Shown here piece after piece: positions 55,177 through 64,000 of a DNA stretch of 64,000 nt. This stretch comes from Neonectria sp. B-13 (lineage: Eukaryota > Ascomycota > Sordariomycetes > Hypocreales > Nectriaceae), in NCBI GenBank assembly GCA_002682825.1, contig NOKP01000025.1:253746-317745 (forward strand), in the 5' to 3' direction. The notes below the pieces were generated by a model. That model searched no databases. It had not been told where the DNA came from and saw only the letters and a list, made by a program, of their open reading frames with translations. The stretch's first letter is position 1. Each line of letters opens with the position of its first letter. The position numbers and the translations under genes are program-made.

Positions 55177-56740
55177 ATGGCGCCCATGCTGTCACCCAGG
55201 CAAGCGGAAGAGCTGTGCGTACAGGATCCCGCGGTGGACAGGTTTTTCGCATGCTCTGGAGGGAGGTTAACATGGTGCCCGCAGTCATAAGTCCATCATC
55301 GCATACCTTGCCGCCAACAACCTCCCAAATGCCGCCACCGCACTCCGGACAGAGATCAACCTCGGGGAGGAGGTATTTGATGCCGCCACGGCAAAGAAGT
55401 ACGAGACACTGCTAGAGAAGAAATGGACGAGCATTGTGCGGTTACAGAAAAAGGCACGTTTGCATTTGCCTTTGCGCGACAGCTTCGATTTGCTGTTCGG
55501 CTTGCCCCGCTCCCACTCCCGCAACTGCACACCGACATCTAACAGACCCCCACAGATCATGGATCTCGAGAGCCGGAACGAGTCTTTGCAGACCGAACTC
55601 GACAATGCGACGCCCAGCTCCCTTTCGAAACGAAACGACCCCGCATCCTGGCTACCTAGAGCCCCTCCTCGTCATACCTTGGAATCACACCGAGAGACCA
55701 TAAACTGCGTCGCATTCCATCCAATATTCTCCTCCATCGCCTCTGGGTCTGACGACTACACCATCAAAATCTGGGACTGGGAACTAGGAGAGCTAGAAAA
55801 GACAATCAAGGGTCATACCAGGCCAGTGCTGGACGTCGACTACGGTGGTCCCCGAGGCGGTTATCTGCTAGCATCCTGCAGTTCAGATCTGACTATCAAG
55901 CTGTGGGATCCAGCCGACGATTACAAGAACATCCGGACTCTACCAGGCCACGACCACAGTGTCAGCGCTATCCGCTTCATCCCTTCGGGTGCTGCAGGCG
56001 CACCGTCATCCGGAACCTTGCTCGTCAGCGCGAGTCGAGACAAGTCTCTCAGGATATGGGATGTCACCACTGGATATTGTATGAGGACAATCACCGGACA
56101 TTCAGGCTGGGTGCGTGATGTCTGCCCCTCCCCCGATGGACGATTCCTTGTCTCCACCGGCGATGACATGTCTGTTCGACTATGGGATATCTCAGCGTCG
56201 GAACCGGAGGTCAAGCAGATCATGTTTGGTCACGAACACTTCAACGAATGCTGCGCAATTGCTCCGGCTACCTCATACAAATACTTGGCTCCGCTGGCCG
56301 GACTGAAGAAGCCCCCCCCTGCGAGCAGCACGGCAGAGTTCATGGCCACTGGATCCCGAGACAAGACGATACGACTTTGGGATGCTCGCGGAACCTGCCT
56401 CGTGACCCTAGTGGGTCACGACAACTGGGTTCGGGCGATCCTTTTTCATCCCAGTGGCAAATACCTTATTTCGGCGTCGGATGATAAGACGCTGAGGTGC
56501 TGGGACCTCAGCCAAGGCGGCAAGTGTGTCAAGGTGCTTGCAGATGTCCACGAGCGATTCATCACCTGCTTGAGGTGGGCTCCTGGAATCGTCAAGGACA
56601 ACGGACCCATCGATACGGAGAACGGCGAAGTCGGAACCCCGAAGCGAAATGGTGCCGAGAGAGCTGCGCCCGACGTGCAGATTCGCTGCATCATCGCGAC
56701 GGGAGGTGTCGACCAGAAGCTGAGAATCTTCGCCAACTGA
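55177..56740 (+). CDS. PAC1: Nuclear distribution protein PAC1/NudF (LIS1)
   Basis: Exons 55177-55214, 55285-55453 and 55556-56740, 463 residues. Intron 1 (70 bp) is GTGCGT...CGCAG; intron 2 (102 bp) starts GC (AAG|GCACGT) and ends CACAG. The N-terminus is the LisH dimerisation motif ([27 protein letters not shown]), followed by a coiled coil ([26 protein letters not shown]) formed across intron 2. Seven WD repeats follow (for example [71 protein letters not shown]). LIS1 binds the dynein motor and Nde1/NudE and is needed for nuclear migration in hyphae. Intron 2 is a multiple of three with no stop, so it is invisible to ORF finding. Confidence 0.94.
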
Positions 56741-58034
56741 GGCTGAGGGGATGCTTCAGAGAAGAAAGCAGGAAATACCGAAAAAGGTGCAGCAGATGCG
56801 CTAGCAGACGAACAAAATGACGGAGGTGTAAGGAGGAGGAGCACACGCATCGGTCGGCATATGCCGCCACCCTCTGGTCCGGCGCAAAGCGACATGTCGA
56901 AGCAAACGTACCGGCACTCTCCCCGGAAGAGCAGATACATGTCAGACCCGGCGAGAGACGATGATGGCAAAAGGTCGCGTCGCGGTCTAGATACCGCCGT
57001 CAGAACGAGGTGCCTGAGCTGCGCTCTTTCAACCTCTAGAATGGAGGGTTCATTGCCTTTGGCGTTGCAATAGACCTGGGAGGTGATGATGATTACTCTT
57101 TACCTGTTACCGGAGCGCGGGGAGAAACTGAATAGAATGAGTCCATGTCATGTACTGCACCCTGTCGTGAAGGAGCCCCGAAGGCTGGAGCCCCAACGAT
57201 CACCTGTGGATGAATATCGTCATGAGCACTGAACATCAATGTCTGAAGGTTGTTTACGGAGCTTACTTGCTCTTGGTGTTGATGCAGAATCTCATTTTGT
57301 TCCTAGCCGCTGATTCCGTATCTCATGTCTCTCCGGTTATGCCTTAGGATGATCCGACTCATGAATGGCGTGTTGCTTTATTCACTGTCGACCTAAAAAG
57401 AATTAGAATGCTACAAGGTGGTTTAGATCGACGTTTGCTCTGGTATCAAACACTGACTGAATGGCAGCCTCCGAAGCAATTTAGATTAGGCTCGCTCTAT
57501 CAGCAGGAGCACTTCTTCAACCAGGAGTTGCCTTCCGGTACCTAATCCACTGACCCTCTCGGCCTTTGCCACAACCCACATTCCTCCGGACAACTTCACT
57601 TTGTCATCATCTTCCGTAATGTGAAACCAGATACTTTGTTCAGCTTGCCCATTGTGTGGATGACATAAAATACTGAGGTTCGCCCTCACCAACGCTTCTC
57701 GTCAATTGCCAACCGCCCTCTCTGACCGATGCATCGACCATCTCTTGATGACGTTTTCTACGGATGTGGCTGGCGCCAGCTTCTTGGCAACATGCTGTAG
57801 GTTCAGCTCTTGGCTTGTGAAGATGCGTACTGATCAGCAATGAATGTACAAACGAGCCAATGTTCCCAGATTGTGGCCACGAGATAGAGAGCCTCGGTTC
57901 ACAAAGATGTTGCTGCCCGACAGCACTCCTCATCATCTACCGGCCTAGGTTCACGAGACCGATGCCCTTGGAAATAGCTAAGTAGTAGTCAACCACCACG
58001 GCCCGTTTCTTACTCATCGACCGTGGTTTCAGTC
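56741..58034. other. Intergenic transition zone
   Basis: 1.3 kb after PAC1, becoming AT-richer to the right. Short frames such as 57486-57692 (-) show no family. No repeat or RNA gene is recognised. Confidence 0.5.
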
Positions 58035-61000
58035 ATGTCTAAGTACGCGCTCCTGCTTGTTTGGATCACCGCCTTCGTCTGCGTCAACGCCACCGACCTG
58101 TCCGATTTCTCAAATAATCTAGCCACAAATATTGGCCCTCTTGTCATCCTTTTCGACGAGTCCATGACTCTCCAATACTTGAGCGAGAGTACCAAATTTC
58201 TCGACTATTTTATCTTAGCGATGGCTCAACTGACATCATTACCACCATTATCTCCATGATTCGCGTCTGTGGCCACCCATCTCTTCGCGCCTTTATCGGC
58301 AGGTCCCAAGAAGGTGACGGCTTCATCGAAGTCGAGCTTTGCACATCAACGAGCCGCGATTTTTGCGAACTATTCAACAACGGTGTATCACGCGAGTTCT
58401 CAGCCGGCCAAATATTCTCGAGTTCATATACATTTCGCCCATCGCCGGCACAGCAATGCCGCGTTCTACGTCCAGCGCAGACCGAATTGGGTTGTCCTAA
58501 TTCGAACCTACTTTGAGACGTACAAAGATATAGATGTTTCCGGGTGGACCAAAGTGCCAGCCTCGAAATTGACGAGCGAGGGCGAGCAGAACGCCTCGGC
58601 AACTCCCCCCTCAACATCAAAATAAAGAAACAACCCAACCAGATATTCTTCTCAGCTACTGGTTTCGTACTTCAAGCTGGTGTCCCTGGTCTAGCTGGGA
58701 CTGGCGTTTGGGCTCTTGTTGGAATCCCAGTGGTGTAAGGACGTCAGCGGCCAGGGACTATGCAACAGTCATGTTCATCGTTGGCACCGTCGTAATGTGT
58801 GCCGACATGGGGAGTTGCGCGGCTCTCATAGGACAGACCACACACGAAGTTCGATACAAACGTCGAGCTCCGTATTCCACACCTGAAAGCCGCTTGTTCT
58901 GGCTGCAGCCTGGTCGACAGGTCATCGGGGACCAAGATTTCGACTCATTCGCATATTTGAACAAAGATGACCCTCTGCTTTTCTGTCTGTACGCCTTCAA
59001 AGAAGGACTTTAGCAGGAAACTTGAAGCATATACATTCCTCGTAGTCCCAGCGGTGTTGGCAGGTTACATTACAAAGTTTATTAGATTTAAGTGAAATGA
59101 AGGCCTAGGTCTCCACTGCGCAACTTGGGATCACCATTGTCATAGGTATGTTTCGAGGGTTCTTCCGTATGCAACGCCTTAGGAGGAAAGACAAAAAGCT
59201 TGGAGAAATGCCCGGTTTGGTCGTGGGACATGAGCTTGAGTGGCTCACATTTAAGATGGTTAAGCAATGTTTGCAGAATGGTTCATTCTGGTGCATCTCC
59301 GGTCGGCACGAGGACGCCACCGAGGCCTCCGGGCAGAACAACAGTTCGACAAGCGCATCTCCATCCCAAACCGGAACCGCGCTCAACTTGAACGCGGTGG
59401 TAACCCGTTGTCATGCAAGCCTCAGTCATCTGCTTTGTTCGGGGAGAGCCAGGGGGCCTAAGTTGACCTGTTATCGACCCGGGTGCGCTCTTTCATTTGA
59501 CAGGTCACAGCTCCTTCGACAACATTAGAGACTTGAGCCATTAGAAGTGGGAAGATGACCAGATCGGAGTCTGCACAAAGGCGCAACAGCTTTCCGTCAC
59601 CATTTGTGATGTGTCGCTGGAGCTCTTCTAGAGCAATCGACCGAAGGCGATATTACGCTCCGAGTCAAAGCAGTCGCCTCAGTCGATCCTAAAGTACATA
59701 AAGAACAAAGACAAGCTAGTTAAAGTCATTCTAGAGCCGCCACCTAAGTTAGTGCAAGCCCGTTGGAGTACTGACACCGCATAGCTAGAGGCTACCTTGG
59801 GACTGTGGATGTGGTCTTTGATTTCTGACGAGCATCACGCAACCAAAGATGACTGACAAGCATGGAAGTTATGGCCTCCTGAATCTGTGGAAAGATGCCG
59901 CCACTAGAAGCAACTGAGAAAGGGTCTCAGAGAAGCTGTAACCGGACCAAACAAAACTTCCCCGTTCACCAAACGAGATGCGGCGATTCTGTGGATGAAA
60001 TGTGGTCCCCAAATCAACAGAACATCGGGCTTCAGTTTCGTCCAGTCAGGATGTTGCCCAGCAAGCCAACCTTCGATTTCAGGGGAGTTCTATCGTTCTA
60101 CCAGGAAATTCCAAAGAGATTTGCCAAGCCCTTATCTGGCCGGCGGATCATGATCGACCAATTCGACATCAGCATCTTGTAGAAACAATCCGAGCTCGTG
60201 ATAGAACGGAAACGTTGTAGATACTTTGCTTCATCACCGAAGAGGAATGAGGCTCGTAACACCTGCAATTATCACTTCTTCTGGTTGTGCGGAATGACTG
60301 GAGTAAAGTTGTAAGTGTGCTTCTAGAGATCAATGCAAACACCAGCTGCGAGGATGAGGAAGGGACAACCGCCACTTCTCGCTACGCAGAACTTGGCTAC
60401 GAGGTATACCTGGAACGCTTCATTGGTCTCGGAGCCTTTTGGACTTGCGAGACAAACTCAGAAAACTCCGCTTCTCTGGGCAGCCCAAGCCGGGCACGCG
60501 AGTGTCGCCCAACGCCTTCTGGATGCTTGACAAGTAGATCCCGACCAGAGCGGATGACGAATGTCACACGCCGCTCTCCTGGGCTCTTTCACACGGACAT
60601 GGAACTCTTGTAGAAATGTTACTCGATACAGACGAAATTGGTCTTCACAGGCGAGATGCGAACGGCGCTGTTTCAGGCTGTTGAGGGAAGTCAGGAGGCT
60701 ATTGTCTAAATACTACTGGATTCAGGGAAACCTGATGCCAACGCAAAAGATGGCCGCGACAAGACAGCGCTGTACTGGGGTATTATAGAAGGAATCAAGT
60801 CTGTCCTCCAAATATTCCTCGACGATAGCAAAATCAAGGTTAGCAAGGAAGATTGCTGGAAGCTGATACTCGATTCTACGCTACGAGACAAACCCATGAA
60901 CGAAGCCATCGTCTAGAGGCTACTTGATTCAGGTCGACTTTGCCCCGATGTGGAGGACGAAGTCGGTCAGCTAGCATTATTTGAAGCGGCCCAGGATGGT

Positions 61001-61075
61001 CAGGAGGCCATCGTCCAAATGGTGCTCGATGCTGGTAAGATTAAATCAATGGGAAAAAGAGGGTTGGAGTAAACT
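58035..61075 (+). pseudogene. Decayed fungal membrane/ankyrin-repeat protein gene
   Basis: Fragments of one large protein lie in order but in different frames. From 58035: LSDFSNNLATNIGPLVILFDES and YLSESTKFLDYFILAMA; after a frameshift near 58225, IRVCGHPSLRAFIGRSQEGDG and ELCTSTSRDFCELFN; another shift, ILEFIYISPIAGT; then FSATGFVLQAGVPGLAGTGVW (stop by 58738), AARDYATVMFIVGTVVMC to FWLQPGRQVIGDQDFDSFAYL (58741-58970), and MFRGFFRMQRLRRKDKKLGEMPG with VVGHELEWL (59148-59240). Ankyrin repeats follow at 60300-61070, such as TPLLWAAQAGHASVAQRLLDA and TPLSWALSHGHGTLVEMLLD, with in-frame stops at 60707 (TAA) and 60914 (TAG). I recognise this as a multi-copy family of fungal multi-pass membrane proteins with C-terminal ankyrins; its function is unknown. 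No continuous product can be made. Confidence 0.82.
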
Positions 61076-61598
61076 CAAGAACATCAAATATGTTTCGGGT
61101 CCTAGAGCCGAGTTCCCCTTTTGAGATAACAAAATGCTGGTTGTCGGAACACCATATACGAAGTATGGCAGCCGATAGAAGTCAGTGTTGCAAAACTCCG
61201 AAAGAAGGCCGCGATAGCCACCTGGAACGAGTACGAGCTGCTCGGGAACAATCTCGTTATTTCCACCAATTAACAGGAGAGCCTTTTGCGGACTAACGGA
61301 CGCCTCGGCATTTGATTCCTTGTCTAACTTGTCCCAAAACTGGGAAAGATTCTCGTGACGTCATACGGTGATGTAGTCAATGCGCGTAGGATTACGGAGT
61401 ACAGTAATTGACGCGCTACCAGTCTTGCGGTGTGAAGAGTCGTCAACTCTTGATACTGCCGCCATCATGCACGATGACAACTTATAGCTCCCGTATATAT
61501 AAACCTTGGATGCCCTTCCTCTAGCCCATTATCGCCAAGCCGTCTTTCGACCGTGGGTATCAGACATTTGTCATATATTAAACAAAACACTGCCCACG
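61076..61598. other. Pseudogene tail and promoter of the next gene
   Basis: 61081-61300 may be a further decayed stretch of the ankyrin gene (one open frame at 61090-61296 with no clear repeat). 61495-61560 includes a TATA-like TATATATAAA (about 61493-61502), likely the promoter of the gene at 61599. Confidence 0.45.
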
Positions 61599-62834
61599 AT
61601 GAACTACTCCAACATGATTGAGGAGAAGAACCTCAAGGTATAATTGTTCCTTATCATCATTCTCGATTTGACCCCCTGCTAAGGTTCGAGGTAGAAAACC
61701 TTCATTATAGCTACGTTATGCTCTACCCTGGTCGGCACATTCACCTCGTCGATGGGTCTATGGGATCGGGTCAAGGAAAAACGAAAGCAACAACGCCGCG
61801 ACACGACACAAGACGATGATATCAAGAAGCTCAAGGCTTACGTCGAGCGATCGGAAAAGCAGGACAAGGAAAGAGACCGTAGGATAGAAGGGAGCAGAGA
61901 CAGAGACAGGGACAGTGACAGAGACGAGGTCGGCGCTTCCTTCCGGAGATCTGGGGCTCTCATCAGTCGGGAATTTGAAGACGGTTATGAACGACTCGGT
62001 CGAGACTTCGCCATCGGAGATGTTGTTACCGAGAATAGACTCCAGGCGCAAGTCATCGCGCTGCAGCAGACCGTCATCAACGTCCTACAAGATGCCCTTT
62101 ATCACGGCCGTCCGCTCGATGGCGCCGACATGGAAAAGCTCGTCGCTGCTTCAGACGCCGCGCGCGACGGTTCTCTCGGTGCTCTCCGCCAGCAGCGACA
62201 GCGTCTGCTTATGGCCACGGAGGAGACACAATACCCACCGCAATCACAACTTGCACTTGGTTCTCCCAGGCGCGCCTCTACCATCGTTTCATCGCAATCG
62301 CAACCGCAACTGGCACTCGGCCCTCCCAAACGCGCCTCTACCATCGTATCATCGCAATCGCAGCCGCAACTGGCACTCGCTCCCCCCAAGCGCGCCTCTA
62401 CCATCGTCAAAACCGATCCTCTATTCTGTCGGTATAGTCTTGACCTGCAGTACGTCCCAAACAGACCGCTCGCCGCCAGTTTCGCTCCCGGGGGCGACTG
62501 CCAATGTCCAGCCTGCGGGATACAACTAGCTGTCGAGTCGGACGACTGTTGGGCGATTGGGAAGCGCGCCTCGCGGTGGATCTCGGTGGAAGGATACAAG
62601 AGGGAAATAGAGGAAGATGTCGAGTTCGTTGTCGACCAGCGCTTTGTCGTGAAGTGCCACACCGCGGATGGGGAGTATGCGTGTGTTCTCTGTAGCAGAT
62701 ATCGCGATGGAGATGTTATCTGCGCAACTGCGGACGCATTGGTTAACCATGTGGGCCGAGCACATGATATTACTGAGTTAGAAAGGGAGCCAGACTTTCA
62801 GGTGAGGTCTAGAGAATTGGAAAAAGGGTTTTAA
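61599..62834 (+). CDS. Uncharacterised fungal protein: TM segment, coiled coil, 20-residue repeats, Cys/His-rich C-terminus
   Basis: Exons 61599-61637 and 61695-62834, 392 residues; the 57-bp intron is GTATAA...GGTAG. Joining gives MNYSNMIEEKNLKKTFIIATLC, so the start is upstream of the large ORF. Parts: short polar head, membrane segment (about 15-33, TFIIATLCSTLVGTFTSSM), a basic/charged coiled coil (WDRVKEKRKQQRRD onward) with an RDRDRDSDRDE run, a helical region (LQAQVIALQQTVINVLQDALY), then three 20-residue repeats, and a C-terminal domain with CQCPAC and CVLCSRYRDGDVI...NHVGRAH that looks zinc-binding. I have seen similar membrane-plus-zinc architecture in unnamed fungal proteins but cannot assign a function. 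A downstream Met (61752, MGLWDRV) is a possible but less likely start. Confidence 0.72.
62236..62412 (+). repeat. In-frame 60-bp tandem repeat (about three copies)
   Basis: Inside the preceding gene; each unit encodes a variant of SQPQLALGPPKRASTIVSSQ. Copies end at about 62292, 62352 and 62412; the last two are nearly identical in DNA, the first lacks QP and has SPRR for PPKR. This indicates recent duplication and likely copy-number variation. Confidence 0.8.
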
Positions 62835-64000
62835 AGATCAGAAAATTCAAGCATATAGTAGTCTATCATGCCAAGCAAGAACCAAGACTTGGCTGCGCTA
62901 GCAGTTGTATAATTGTGCACCATCTCCCGGCGAATCTTTAGACTGCTTGGCCTGCCCATCAGTTGATAAAATACTAGCAAGATCGCTCTGGTGAATCTCA
63001 GCCCAATAACTCAGATATTGACTGTAATCAGGACATGTTACATCTGAGACTCAGGATGTGGGATAAAAGCTCTGATTTCTAGCTAATTGGGGAGGTCATA
63101 AATACATCAATTTGATGGAAAGAAACAGGGTCATCGGAAAGAACGTAGTTCATTTCTGTAGGGATGAGGATGATCATGACGACGATGTCCCTGAAGATCC
63201 TGATGATCTTGTTGACTCTGAAAAGTGATGTCGATCCCAAAATGTGACACGTCAGTCACCCTTACCACAGCTTGATAGGTTGGACCCAAACCTCGGCCTT
63301 ACAGGCCACGCAACATGACATACCTCGAGAAAAAAAACTAGTTCTTCCTCAGAATAAGCTTCTAAAGAGAGACTTGTAATTAGGTAGCTTCATCCTCATA
63401 GGTGCTTCAAGCCGCAAAAGGTGGATGAGTCAAATTCAGACTTACTAGCCCTCATCTTGATAACAAATTCGTCTCATTATTCGATAAGGAGAGTGTAGAT
63501 TCATGTGGATGCTTGAACAGAAAGCTAGCGCAATTCTCTGGACAGCCACCATTGAGGGCAGGCAGACTATATTCTGTGGACAAAACGTAATAATAAGTGA
63601 AATTGGTGTACGCAGGAGTGGCACTTGGCCGAGAGAGACATTTTGGACTCCTTATCCTCAGAAACGATTACTGACCTAAGGCTCTGTGTTGTATCTTGCG
63701 AGACTGAAGGATGTAAGGTGTTGCCATGTCTGTTTAAAGTTCTGAGGTGGGCCTGCGCTGTAGAATACTATCGCATTGCTAGCTACGGCAAAGTGGAATG
63801 CACACTCCGCTGATGCGTAGTACAGCTGTGACTTATATGCCACAAATGTATAAACCTTAACTGAGATCCATATTGTTGGGGAGGAGTCTAGTCAGCTCCG
63901 GTGATTTGATATGGTCAGTTGGCACGAATAGTAGCAAATGTTTATGTATTGGGGAAAAGAGTCCACTGGGCAAGTTCGAGGATGGACTAAAGACGGGACC
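62835..64000. other. Right-edge region without supported gene
   Basis: 1.2 kb, AT-richer than the left part. An open frame of 62 codons at 63625-63813 (+), with VVSCETEGCKVLPCLFKVLRW, has protein-like Cys-rich text and could be the end of a decayed or spliced gene. No terminal repeats, transposase or RNA gene recognised. Confidence 0.45.

Noticed and set aside
55436..55555. PAC1 coding frame read straight through 55454-55555
   Set aside because: The frame is open but splits the conserved LQKKIMDLES coiled coil; CTAAC branch and CACAG acceptor show an intron, with a GC donor.
1..64000. CRISPR array, prokaryotic operon, transposon with terminal repeats, or secondary-metabolite cluster
   Set aside because: No regular spaced repeats, no transposase or integrase text, and no PKS, NRPS or terpene synthase; the MFS gene stands alone.

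Overview
The window is nuclear DNA of a filamentous ascomycete (Pezizomycotina, most likely Sordariomycetes; genus not determined). The evidence is short introns of about 50-110 bp with GTAAGT-like donors and CTAAC branch sites, CT-rich leaders, GC-rich coding DNA, and fungal families such as a New1/Elf1-type ABCF ATPase, Erf2, Mic19, Isn1 and PAC1/nudF. There is no operon logic: genes lie on both strands, spliced independently, with several divergent pairs sharing 0.6-3.7 kb promoters. All exon joins given here were derived by hand from frame, splice consensus and remembered family similarity.

Region by region: 1-426 is the 3' end of a membrane glycosyltransferase. 1148-4567 (-) is the New1/Elf1-type ATPase. 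5660-7695 (-) is the palmitoyltransferase ERF2. 9090-9659 (+) is a small, apparently mitochondrial protein. 10191-11654 (-) is phosphoserine phosphatase and 14005-14961 (+) is PAPS reductase. 15525-16585 (+) is TYW3, facing MIC19 at 16757-17398 (-). 21064-22938 and 39256-41904 (+) are two intronless ferric-reductase-type flavocytochromes. Between them lie a secreted arylsulfotransferase-like protein (23591-25383, -), an MFS transporter (26614-28490, +), tRNA-Val(AAC) (28911-28984, -), the meiotic cohesin REC8 (29731-31946, +), the Rab escort protein MRS6 (32367-34124, -) and exosome subunit RRP43 (34642-35655, -). Next are an unrecognised small gene (42583-43136, +), molybdopterin synthase large subunit (43348-43931, -), an RBM5/10-like splicing factor (44552-47319, +), a GPI-type aspartyl protease (47760-49438, -), IMP 5'-nucleotidase ISN1 (51839-53566, -) and PAC1/nudF (55177-56740, +).

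From about 57 kb the character changes: the DNA looks AT-richer and housekeeping genes stop. 58035-61075 is a decayed gene of a large fungal membrane/ankyrin-repeat family, broken by frameshifts and stops, two of them sitting where a sister repeat has a Gln codon. It is followed by an intact gene (61599-62834) with a membrane segment, a coiled coil, in-frame 60-bp repeats and a Cys/His C-terminus. The last 1.1 kb has no gene I can support.

I did not find a clearly new multi-gene system. The best leads are two GC-AG introns (in nudF and the molybdopterin synthase gene, the former symmetrical and stop-free so that retention inserts 34 residues), a possible alternative upstream exon in the RBM-like gene, the accessory right edge, and three uncharacterised small genes.
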